The notes beneath the pieces were generated by a model. That model saw only the letters and a list, made by a program, of their open reading frames with translations, searched no databases and had not been told where the DNA came from. A DNA stretch of 64,000 nucleotides from an uncultured Victivallales bacterium (lineage in GTDB: Bacteria > Verrucomicrobiota > Lentisphaeria > Victivallales > UBA1829). Position numbers and translations under genes: made by a program. Shown piece by piece: positions 56,694 to 64,000 of the stretch. The stretch's first letter is position 1. Every line of letters starts with the position of its first letter. The stretch covers positions 1-64,000 of the forward strand of contig CAKUDG010000009.1 of the NCBI GenBank assembly GCA_934644965.1, written 5' to 3'.

Positions 56694-56739
56694 CCATGTG
56701 TCCGAACATTGAACGCCCCTTCACCGTTCGGACGCATGG
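56694..56739. terminator. Imperfect 14-bp inverted repeat after the Gfo/Idh/MocA gene
   Basis: CCATGTGTCCGAAC (56694-56707) pairs with GTTCGGACGCATGG (56726-56739) with one T-G mismatch. A smaller stem AGCCGC/GCGGCT follows. There is no U-run; it may still end or stabilise the transcript. Confidence 0.4.
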
Positions 56740-56861
56740 AGCCGCCCCTCCCGCGGCTTCCTCCTCCCCCGAATCCATCCTTTTCCATTTTGCCTTCATT
56801 TCTTTCATTCCCGTCCCGTACCATCTCAAATTCCATCCCTTGATCTGCGAGCCATTCTTCC

Positions 56862-57794
56862 ATGTTCTTCGGACTTCTTTTTTCTCTTCTTACGGGAACT
56901 GTCTGGATCTTCACAGGCATCTTTTTCCACACGGTTGCAAAACGGGGCCTGAGCATTTTCAACATCTGCATCGTGACAAATTTCTGCGCTTTTCTTCTGG
57001 CCTCTCTTCTCCTGACAAAAACCGGCTCTTTTTTCAAAGGAAGCCTCCCTCTTCCCGGATTCGGCTATGTGCTTTTCGTCCTGGGAGCCGGCTTTCTCAA
57101 TATGAGCGGATCGCTTTTTCTTCAGCGCGCCATGGCATGCGGGAAATCGGGAACGGCGTGGGCTCTGGGACAGTCGGCTCTGATTGTGCCCTTTCTCAGT
57201 CTCTCGCTGATCTTCGGGGAAACGCCCGGCCTCTGGAAAAGCCTCGGGATCTTCTGCGTCGTCATGGGAATGCTTCTGCTCGGACGGAGAACTCCGGAAG
57301 AAAAAGCGCATTCGGGCTCTCCTCCTCCGGAAAAGGCAGAAAACGGGATTTTCCTGGCTCTCGCGGCTTTCTGCCTGCTCGGGATCGCCCAGAGCATGAC
57401 CGCCGCCACCGGACACCTCAGCTATACGGATCCGGGAAATCTCCGCCCGCTGCTGACTCTCGGCGGAAGTTTCACAGCGCTTCTCTCCGGGAAAATCCTG
57501 CTCAGGGACAAAGGATTTTCCATGTCACGTCTCTCCTGGCTTCTGGTTTTTCTGATGTCTTTCTCCAATCTCCTGGCTCTTTCGCTTCAGTTCCTCGCCA
57601 TTGATGCACTGGCAGGATGCGGCGCAGGAGCCTTGTTCTTCCCAGCCGCAGTCGGAAGCTGCATCGCGGGATACAGTTTGTATTCCGTCCTTTTCCTGAA
57701 GGAAAAAAACTGTCGGATCCTCCTCTGCGGGACCGGGGTCATCCTGTCGGGCATTTTCTGCTTCATCCTCTCGGCGGCGGAAAAGTCGTCCTGA
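56862..57794 (+). CDS. DMT superfamily (EamA-type) transporter
   Basis: A 310-residue inner-membrane protein with ten hydrophobic helices in two halves of five, the drug/metabolite transporter plan. The first half ends near residue 145 (VVMGMLLLGRRTPEEK), the halves are joined by a hydrophilic loop (SGSPPPEKAENG), and the second starts GIFLALAAFCLLGIAQ. It starts 205 bases after the Gfo/Idh/MocA gene on the same strand and may export or import the related metabolite; the cargo is unknown. No strong ribosome site is seen before the ATG. Confidence 0.82.
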   Translation: MFFGLLFSLLTGTVWIFTGIFFHTVAKRGLSIFNICIVTNFCAFLLASLLLTKTGSFFKGSLPLPGFGYVLFVLGAGFLNMSGSLFLQRAMACGKSGTAWALGQSALIVPFLSLSLIFGETPGLWKSLGIFCVVMGMLLLGRRTPEEKAHSGSPPPEKAENGIFLALAAFCLLGIAQSMTAATGHLSYTDPGNLRPLLTLGGSFTALLSGKILLRDKGFSMSRLSWLLVFLMSFSNLLALSLQFLAIDALAGCGAGALFFPAAVGSCIAGYSLYSVLFLKEKNCRILLCGTGVILSGIFCFILSAAEKSS

Positions 57795-58116
57795 CGCGGA
57801 AAAAGAGAAACGGGACAGAAAAAAGCGTTTTCATCTTCCCTCAGATGTATCCTCAGAAACGAAGATGGCGAAAATAAATGTCTGAAGACATCAGAAGGAA
57901 AGGCCGCAGGAAGCCCCTCCCCCCTCTCTCTCCCTTGCCTTCCCTTCTTCCCGGGGGATGATGCAGAAGAGAATACTATCCGGCTTCTTCTTTTCCTTTC
58001 TTCCGCATTCAGCAGAAAAGCAGAAAGGAAGAGGGGGGAATATCCCCCCTTTTTTCTCTCCCCCTCCACTCTTCTTGTCCGCGTTTCATCGAGCGCGTTC
58101 CATCGAGCGCGTTCCA
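57795..58116. other. Intergenic stretch without a recognised gene
   Basis: Between the DMT transporter and the convergent helicase gene. It holds pyrimidine-rich runs, and near 58083-58116 two and a half copies of a 14-bp unit GCGCGTTCCATCGA that run into the helicase stop codon. No terminator with a U-run is evident. Confidence 0.5.
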
Positions 58117-60333
58117 TCATCCGCGTTTTGATTCCGGGGGGAAGAGATCTCTGTTTTTGCCTTTCCGCGCCTTTTTCTTCGAATCGGAAGTAGATCCAGC
58201 TGGAAGAGGGAGGTCATTGATTCCGGAATTTTCCCCATCCCGGAATTTGCGGGCAATGCGTTTTCTGGAGACGGAATAGAAAGGCTTTCCCAGTCTGGGG
58301 CCGCGGAAACGCTCCTTTTCACCCGTCTCCTGGCCTCCGCGTTCCTTTCCGCAGTCCGGACTGGCGTATGGTGGAGGTGCAGGTTGCTCAGGATCTTCCA
58401 TATCCTCAGCAGGAGAGGAGAGCACGGAGCGTCTTCCCCCGCGGAAGGATCCCTTGATGAGTGCATGACGGCCGGATGCGGGAATGGAAGAAAACCTTTT
58501 TTTCTTTCCTCTTTTTTCATCCTCTTCATAGAGCATCCGGACCCGGGGGCCCTCGTCATGACGGCCGTGACGGCGGAAACATTCCTCAAGCCGGACTGCA
58601 TCGGAGGAATCGACGCTGAAAAACGAAAAATCGTCATGCACGTCAATCTTTCCGATCCGGTTCTTTCTGAGTCCGGCCCTGCGGAAGAGGAATTCCAGAA
58701 TTTCCGCCGGTCCGTATCCGGAAGCTCTTCCTGCGCCGAAATAAAAACGTGTTTCGTCGTCCATCTCTCTGTCTTTTCCGGGAGAAACAGCCTGCCCTCC
58801 GGCGCACCTGAATCTTCCGGCATCCTCTTTTTTTCCTCCCCTTTCTCTCTCCTCTCCGAAGCGCGGTCTGCCGCGCTTCTTCTCAGAAGAGAGAGGAGCA
58901 CAGCCCTTCTCCAGCAGGGAATCGCCGTAATGCAGACGCAGAAGCGCCGCAAGCACAAGCCCGGGAGCAACGGCGGCAGCTCCAGATTCCGGATTCGCGG
59001 AACATTCGCCTCCAATGGCTGCACTTCCCGCGTTTTCACCTGCACTTCCCGCGTTTTCACCTGCACTTCCCGCGTTTTCACCTGCACTTCCCGCAGCGAG
59101 CAGGGACTCGGCAACAGGCAGATACTCCTGAAGGCCCTCTTCCCCGGCAATGACGGCGGCGATTTTTTCAGCCGCGCGGCGGCGCCTGGCGCAGACAACT
59201 CCGGAAGGGGAAGGAAGCGTTCCTTTGCGGATTTCCACATTCGCCTCGCGCCGGATCCGGGAAAGCTGACGGAGTTCAGAAGGAGAAACAAACGTCAGAG
59301 CCGTCCCGCGTTTCCCCGCCCGTCCGGTTCTTCCGATGCGGTGGACGTAAGCCTCCGTGGAGAGGGGAATGGAATAATTGATCACATGGGTCAGGCCGCT
59401 GACATCGATGCCGCGTGCCGCTACATCCGTCGCGATCAGGATCCTGAACTTTTGCGCCTTGAAACGGTTGATGACCCGGGTCCGCTGTGCCTGTGCGATA
59501 TCGCCGTGAAGGGCCTCGACGGCATAACCGCGGGCGTTCAGATTTTCCGTGAGATCGTCCACATCATTCCGGGTGCGGCAGAACACCATGGCAAAAAGCC
59601 GGTCCTCCATGTCGATCAGACGGGACAGAGCTTCGAGCCGGTCCTCGCGCCGGACCTCGTAATAGATCTGATCGGTCAGATCGACCGCCAGGCGCTCCGG
59701 CTCCGTCCGGACAATCCCGTATCCGGGGCGCATGAATTTTTCCGCGATTTTCAGAATCGGTTCCGGCATCGTCGCGGAAAACATCAGCATGCGTTTCTCC
59801 CGCGGGGTATGAGCAAGAATCGACTCGATTTCCTCTATGAATCCCATATTCAGCATTTCATCCGCCTCGTCCAACACGGCGAAACGGAGGGACCCCAGAT
59901 TCAGAGCCCCCCGGTCAATCAGATCCTGTATGCGCCCGGGCGTCCCGACGGCGATGTCCAGTCCGGCATGCAGACCCCTCAGCTGAATCTCGATCGCCTG
60001 TCCTCCGTACAGCGGAAGCACCTTCAGTTCCCGCGTCCCTTTCAGGGAATTCAGTTCCTGCGCTGTCTGAAGACAGAGTTCCCTTGTCGGAGACAGAATC
60101 AGCGCTCCCGGATCCCGCGCTCCTCCCGGAAGGGTTTCCAGAATCGGCAGGCCGAAGGCCGCCGTCTTTCCCGTCCCCGTCTGCGCCTGACCAATCAGAT
60201 CCCTCTCCCCGGAAAGAAGAAGGGGAATGGTTTGCTCCTGTATCGGAGTAGGCTCTTCAAAACCTTTGAGACGAAGCGCTTCCAGGAACGTTTCGGAAAT
60301 CCCGAGAGCACGGAACTCTGCTAAATCAGTCAT
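58117..60333 (-). CDS. DEAD-box RNA helicase (DeaD/CsdA-like) with DbpA-type RNA-binding domain
   Basis: ATP-dependent RNA helicase of 738 residues, probably for ribosome assembly or cold adaptation. Motifs: Q-motif FEEPTPIQEQT, Walker A AQTGTGKT (about 47-54), PTRELCLQ, GTPGRIQD, DEAD (VLDEADEML), SAT, ARGID and HRIGRTGR. A perfect 21-bp repeat encodes GSAGENA three times (nucleotides 59020-59094) in the linker. A DbpA-like RNA-binding domain lies at about 545-610 (YGPAEILEFLFRRAGL), then a basic Arg/Lys tail. AAGGGAAAA precedes the ATG. The leader is about 245 nt. Confidence 0.93.
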   Translation of the reverse strand: MTDLAEFRALGISETFLEALRLKGFEEPTPIQEQTIPLLLSGERDLIGQAQTGTGKTAAFGLPILETLPGGARDPGALILSPTRELCLQTAQELNSLKGTRELKVLPLYGGQAIEIQLRGLHAGLDIAVGTPGRIQDLIDRGALNLGSLRFAVLDEADEMLNMGFIEEIESILAHTPREKRMLMFSATMPEPILKIAEKFMRPGYGIVRTEPERLAVDLTDQIYYEVRREDRLEALSRLIDMEDRLFAMVFCRTRNDVDDLTENLNARGYAVEALHGDIAQAQRTRVINRFKAQKFRILIATDVAARGIDVSGLTHVINYSIPLSTEAYVHRIGRTGRAGKRGTALTFVSPSELRQLSRIRREANVEIRKGTLPSPSGVVCARRRRAAEKIAAVIAGEEGLQEYLPVAESLLAAGSAGENAGSAGENAGSAGENAGSAAIGGECSANPESGAAAVAPGLVLAALLRLHYGDSLLEKGCAPLSSEKKRGRPRFGEERERGGKKEDAGRFRCAGGQAVSPGKDREMDDETRFYFGAGRASGYGPAEILEFLFRRAGLRKNRIGKIDVHDDFSFFSVDSSDAVRLEECFRRHGRHDEGPRVRMLYEEDEKRGKKKRFSSIPASGRHALIKGSFRGGRRSVLSSPAEDMEDPEQPAPPPYASPDCGKERGGQETGEKERFRGPRLGKPFYSVSRKRIARKFRDGENSGINDLPLPAGSTSDSKKKARKGKNRDLFPPESKRG
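59020..59094. repeat. Identical 21-bp repeats inside the helicase gene
   Basis: TGCACTTCCCGCGTTTTCACC in three identical copies (59020, 59041, 59062) plus a 12-base partial copy. The repeats keep the frame (seven residues each). Identity at third codon positions shows recent expansion. Confidence 0.9.
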
Positions 60334-60586
60334 GCTTTTCCCTTGAATAAAAAAAAGACAGCCGCCGCCCATCTCTTCATCCTGAACAAGACAGGACATG
60401 CGGCACAAACGCAAGGCACAGAGAGCAAAGCCGGAAGCGGATCATTCCGTTCTCCGCGTCCTCCCTCCGTCCTCCGTTCCGTCATCCGATGTAACACAAC
60501 AAATCATCTTTCCACCGGGAAACGCTTTGAATGCCTCTCCCTGCGGAAACACGTTTTCTCTCCCGAATCCGTCACGGAAAGAGTCT

Positions 60587-60616
60587 ATAATATACATCCG
60601 GAGGAGCGAAATACAA
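60587..60616 (-). promoter_or_regulatory. Promoter of the helicase gene with long leader
   Basis: On the minus strand, -35 TTGTAT (60611-60616), an 18-bp spacer, -10 TATTAT (60587-60592). Leader of about 245 nt before the ATG at 60333, as in cold-shock helicase genes. The region 60617-60872 is pyrimidine-rich on the plus strand and holds no gene I can support. Confidence 0.5.
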
Positions 60617-60872
60617 CGGGGCGGGGAAATGAGTTCTTCATTCTCCGCCCCTTCTTCTCTTTATTTTACTTCTTTATATTTCTTCTTATTTGTCTCCTTA
60701 ATTTGTCTCCCCCCTGTCTTTGTCTTCTTCCTTTTGTCCCGCTTGTTCCACTCCTCTCCCCCCCTCTCCGCTGTGTTTCTCCAGGAAGGAAAAGAAAATT
60801 CCAGTCCGGCAGGGGGGAGAGGGAGAGGAGAGAAGCCCGGAAGACCGTATGGTTCCGGCTCACACCCCGTCA

Positions 60873-61889
60873 TCAATCGTCGGAAAGCATTTCGAGCCAG
60901 AGGACGGCGCTTTCCCGGGACTTGGCATCATATTGTTCCCCGTCACGGACGGAAGCGAAAATCTCTCTTGCCTTTGCGAGATTTCTTTCCTGACGGAAGT
61001 ACAATTCTCCCAGCCGGAGAGTCCATGCTCCGGACGAGGTGAGTTCCGCCTGTTTTTTTGTATATTTCAGAATTCCGGCAGAGTCTTTGAAGCGATAAGC
61101 GGCATTGATCATTGTTCCGGCGATGGAACTCTTCTCATTTTTCCCCGCTTCCGGCATGACCAGGAGCTTGTCCGCGAGAGATGCCGCAAGACGATACCCC
61201 TCTTCCGGAATCGAGCTCAGCTGCCGGACCGCCGCAACCGGATCGGCTTCCTTGAGCCATTCCGCGGGAGGAAGTCCCCCGCACTCTGCCAGACGCTTTT
61301 TCCATGCGGCAAGCAGTTCAGCCGAGACATCCTCAAGCGGGAGACCCGCTCTCTCGGAAACATTCCGGATCCGGGAAAGATGCTGGAGTTTCTCCTTTTC
61401 ACTGACGGACGGATCTTTCATCGCCTCACGGGAAAGGGCAATGACTTCTTCATACGTTTTTTTCGCATTGTCCTTTTCGCGGATCTGATTTTGATAGATG
61501 TTCCCGATGCGCTCAAGAGTCCGGATTTTGTCCGGGAGTTTTTCCGATGCGGCCTGTTTCCGGAGCAGAACGATCATTTCATGGAAATATTTCTTCCCCG
61601 ACTCCAGGTCACGGATGGTGTGCATGCAGAGACTTGCGATGCGTTCGAGTTCCGTCACGCGGTCCGCATCACTCAGCGGCAATGCCAGGATCTGCCTGCG
61701 GAGCGGAAGCGTTTCCACATGTCTACCCTTTTTCTGAAGTTCCGAAATCTGCAGATTGAGCGCCTTCCTCGCCTGCACCGGATCGGTCTGGGAAGAGGAG
61801 GCGGAGGGTGCCCCGGCCGCCGGATCAGCACCGGCGGCGGAGAACAGAAGAGAAGAGGAAAGAACGGCGAAAATCAGATATTTTTTCAT
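60873..61889 (-). CDS. Exported helical protein with TPR-like repeats
   Basis: A 338-residue exported protein. Signal peptide KKYLIFAVLSSSLLFSAAGA, cut near residue 21, followed by an Ala/Ser-rich linker. The rest is almost all alpha-helical with tetratricopeptide-like spacing: LERIASLCMHTIRDLESGKKYFHEM, LERIGNIYQNQIREKDNAKKTYEE, LRLGELYFRQERNLAKAREIFAS. TPR proteins act as binding scaffolds. GAGGTG five bases before the ATG. It lies 31 bases after the DUF4838 gene on the same strand and is likely co-expressed; it may assist that protein at the cell surface. Confidence 0.82.
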   Translation of the reverse strand: MKKYLIFAVLSSSLLFSAAGADPAAGAPSASSSQTDPVQARKALNLQISELQKKGRHVETLPLRRQILALPLSDADRVTELERIASLCMHTIRDLESGKKYFHEMIVLLRKQAASEKLPDKIRTLERIGNIYQNQIREKDNAKKTYEEVIALSREAMKDPSVSEKEKLQHLSRIRNVSERAGLPLEDVSAELLAAWKKRLAECGGLPPAEWLKEADPVAAVRQLSSIPEEGYRLAASLADKLLVMPEAGKNEKSSIAGTMINAAYRFKDSAGILKYTKKQAELTSSGAWTLRLGELYFRQERNLAKAREIFASVRDGEQYDAKSRESAVLWLEMLSDD

Positions 61890-61920
61890 AAGACACCTCG
61901 TTTTCAGTAAGGTATGGACA

Positions 61921-64000
61921 TCAGTCCATGTTGAGCTGAAGGGTCTGGAATCCGGTGGGTGAATGCCATTGACCGCCGTTCCAGGCACCGCCGTTCCCGA
62001 CGAACATGGCACCGATTTTGTTCCCCTGGGAAATGTTCACGCCAATGGAACTCAGGGGAATCCGGACAAGGAAACGCGCGCCGCTCTCCGTGCGGAGGGG
62101 CTGGACGGACCATTCGGGAGGATTCTCCATTTCCGTCGGGCCCTGCCCGGTGTGGGTTCTCCCGTTCATCATGAAGGCCATGTGGTAGTAGCTTCCGGCG
62201 CTGCGGAGATCGCCGTCAAAGAACATTTCCACGCAGGCGCCCCAGTCGAAGTTGGAAGACATGCCTTTGTCGGGGAGAGCGGCAAGTTTGTCCATCATCT
62301 CATGAATTTTCGGGTTGACGAAGTCGAAGAGCACATACAAATTGCTCCGGTCGTGACGGAAATACACGCGCGTGGGATGCTGCGCGGGAGCCTTCGCATT
62401 GCTGACCGCCGTGAAGGATTCGATTTTCGCGGCCTTTTTCCACTCATCCGAATCAGGATCCAGAGAGACCGGTGCGCCGCTGAGATTCGGGACGGCCAGA
62501 GTCTGGCGGTCCGGCAGTTTCTCCGCTTTTGAAATGAGATCCTCCATCCGGACGCGGTGACGCCGGATCAGTTCACGGGAACCCGGATGAACGGCTGCTT
62601 TCTCCGCTTTTGAAAGCGTCTCGCGGACAAAGGAGGCAAGATTCTTTTCCACGATATAGTGTTTCGCGGCGGAAACCGGATCGTCATTCCAGAAGCAGCC
62701 TGCGGAATCGCTGTTGTAGTTTTCCGCAAGCTTTTCATAGTAGGAAATCATGAGCGGTGCGGCTTCACGATATGCCCGGCGGCAGAATTCACGCCTTGCT
62801 TCCGCCACGTCGATGTCCGGATTCCACATCAGGCGCGACATGACCCAGAATTCAATGGCGGAAACATCGTAGACTCCCCCCGGATCATTGTTGTCCGTAT
62901 CGCCGTAAACCACATCCAGATAGATTCCCTGGAGTCCGGGCCGGTAATACTGGAAATCCTTCTGCGCCACTTCGCTGATCGCGTGATAGAACTGTGGAGT
63001 GCTGGAACAGAGATAATACTCATAGAGTTCGGCAACAGGCATTCCGGCTTTGCGGAAGGCTTCGGCCTTCTCGTGCCAGACTTTGTTCACCGTGTCGTCG
63101 TAGACGGGTTTCTTGTGATTTTTGATGTACGGACAGTAGCAGGGGCCGCCGCCGCGGACCTGCACCGCGGGAGCTTCAGCCGTGAAAAGATAGGCCGCGG
63201 CGCCGATCGGTTTGACCCATGGAAAACGTTTTGTCAGGTAGTCGGAAACGGCGTTCGTGAAAAGGGCGTACTGGGTGGAACGGAAATTTTTATCGCCGGG
63301 CTGAACGGTCCGGCCGTCCGGGAGTTTGATCGGAGCCGTGCAGAGTTCGCATTCGCAGACGTCCCAGTTGTCTCCGAGCCCGATGTTGTAGGAGGTGACC
63401 TTCCGCGGATTGCCGAGAACGACTTTCTCCGCCTCGCGGCAGAAGGCTTTGATCGTTTCCGGATTCATGAAGCAGAGCTGGCAGTCATGATACGTCACAC
63501 GCTTCCCTTTCACCAGGGGGAAATATTCCGGATGCTCCTTGCTGTACGGAAGGAGCAGTCCGAGCCCCAGGGAGCCGGAAAGTTCATCCATGTTCCCGAC
63601 TTTGCGCATGAACGCGAAAAGATCCGGAGTCATGTTCCCATCCAGCGGACGGCTGAAATTGTTCAGGAGCCGCGCCTGCCAGACGCTGTTCCCGCGGGAA
63701 TGATTGGTCCAGTACCGGTGTTTCGGAAAAACGGGCACGTCCACCAGATCCCGGATGCTGTTCTTCAGATCCGGATTCCGGGAATAGATCGTTCCGAAAC
63801 CGTCTTCAGCTTCGCGTTCGCGGACCCAGATGATATCGGAATTCCGTTCCAGAAAACGATAGACTCCGTTCAGAACGCCTTTGTTGCGCAAGGCGGCGAT
63901 GTAAATCCGGTCACCTTCTTCCCGGATGATGAATCCATCGCTTTTCCCGATTCGGTCGAACGCCTCTTTGTTCGCCGCCGCGAAACGCGCAACCGCCGGT
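61921..64000 (-). CDS. DUF4838-containing glycoside hydrolase-like protein, 5' end outside the window
   Basis: At least 692 residues; coding continues to the window edge without a start codon, so the N-terminus is missing. The first part (IYIAALRNKGVLNGVYRFLER, codons near 63830-63905) is the alpha-glucuronidase (GH67) N-terminal-like domain found before DUF4838. The DUF4838 core follows (GLGDNWDVCECELC, IGAAAYLFTAEAP, YCPYIKNHKKPVY, LQGIYLDVVYG), then a CBM9-like C-terminal domain (about the last 190 residues, VSLDPDSDEWKKAAKIE, RVYFRHDRSNLYVLFDF). Probably exported and active on complex glycans; no catalytic residues are assigned for the family. Confidence 0.9.
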   Translation of the reverse strand, partial: PAVARFAAANKEAFDRIGKSDGFIIREEGDRIYIAALRNKGVLNGVYRFLERNSDIIWVREREAEDGFGTIYSRNPDLKNSIRDLVDVPVFPKHRYWTNHSRGNSVWQARLLNNFSRPLDGNMTPDLFAFMRKVGNMDELSGSLGLGLLLPYSKEHPEYFPLVKGKRVTYHDCQLCFMNPETIKAFCREAEKVVLGNPRKVTSYNIGLGDNWDVCECELCTAPIKLPDGRTVQPGDKNFRSTQYALFTNAVSDYLTKRFPWVKPIGAAAYLFTAEAPAVQVRGGGPCYCPYIKNHKKPVYDDTVNKVWHEKAEAFRKAGMPVAELYEYYLCSSTPQFYHAISEVAQKDFQYYRPGLQGIYLDVVYGDTDNNDPGGVYDVSAIEFWVMSRLMWNPDIDVAEARREFCRRAYREAAPLMISYYEKLAENYNSDSAGCFWNDDPVSAAKHYIVEKNLASFVRETLSKAEKAAVHPGSRELIRRHRVRMEDLISKAEKLPDRQTLAVPNLSGAPVSLDPDSDEWKKAAKIESFTAVSNAKAPAQHPTRVYFRHDRSNLYVLFDFVNPKIHEMMDKLAALPDKGMSSNFDWGACVEMFFDGDLRSAGSYYHMAFMMNGRTHTGQGPTEMENPPEWSVQPLRTESGARFLVRIPLSSIGVNISQGNKIGAMFVGNGGAWNGGQWHSPTGFQTLQLNMD

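Overview
The window reads as chromosomal DNA of a member of the Planctomycetota-Verrucomicrobiota-Chlamydiota group, most likely Lentisphaerota (Victivallis-like). This is inferred from gene content only: a prepilin-type protein of the H-X9-DG kind, a DUF4838 glycoside-hydrolase-like protein, two LVIVD-repeat exported proteins, three Gfo/Idh/MocA dehydrogenases, an FAD oxidoreductase of the type common in polysaccharide-degrading members of this group, and a signal peptidase I with a long insertion. Base composition is moderately G+C rich. About 45 genes are supported. By my reading TGA is by far the commonest stop, TAA is rare, and TAG ends only two genes.

Layout. 1-6.4 kb: an interspersed repeat at the left edge, then a minus-strand block with a DUF1848 protein, frr, an orphan OppF-type ATPase, an HD hydrolase, rny and 5-formyltetrahydrofolate cyclo-ligase. 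7-13 kb: a serine hydrolase, glgB and a TrmA/RlmD-like methyltransferase. 13-18 kb: a sugar locus, with a LacI regulator divergent from an araB-like kinase, a pseudopilin and an HpcH/HpaI aldolase. The pseudopilin is cut by an in-frame TAG just before its H-X9-DG signature. 18-28.6 kb: housekeeping genes recN, an AmrS-type radical SAM enzyme, a D-lactate-dehydrogenase-like enzyme with a Cys4 tail, a membrane glycosyltransferase, lepA and lepB. 28.9-36.5 kb: Gfo/Idh/MocA dehydrogenases, a monooxygenase-fold protein, two AraC regulators, a lipoprotein and an FrhB-type iron-sulfur flavoprotein. 36.9-40.2 kb: a translationally coupled pair of exported beta-propeller proteins. 40.5-47.5 kb: UDP-glucose dehydrogenase, then an RND efflux pump with its adaptor and a MarR repressor. 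47.8-57.8 kb: FAD oxidoreductase, AraC regulators, a 67-residue protein with its own terminator, a DUF2851 protein, an HtrA protease, a third Gfo/Idh/MocA enzyme and a DMT-family transporter. 58-64 kb: a DEAD-box helicase with a long leader, an exported helical protein and the 5'-truncated DUF4838 protein.

How parts work together. All five LacI/AraC-type regulators lie head-to-head with one enzyme gene, suggesting small substrate-switched units for sugar or sugar-acid oxidation. The MarR repressor and the pump share a 13-base operator core placed over both promoters. Short tandem repeats (8-21 bp units) are frequent in intergenic DNA and in one gene, pointing to a slippage-prone genome.
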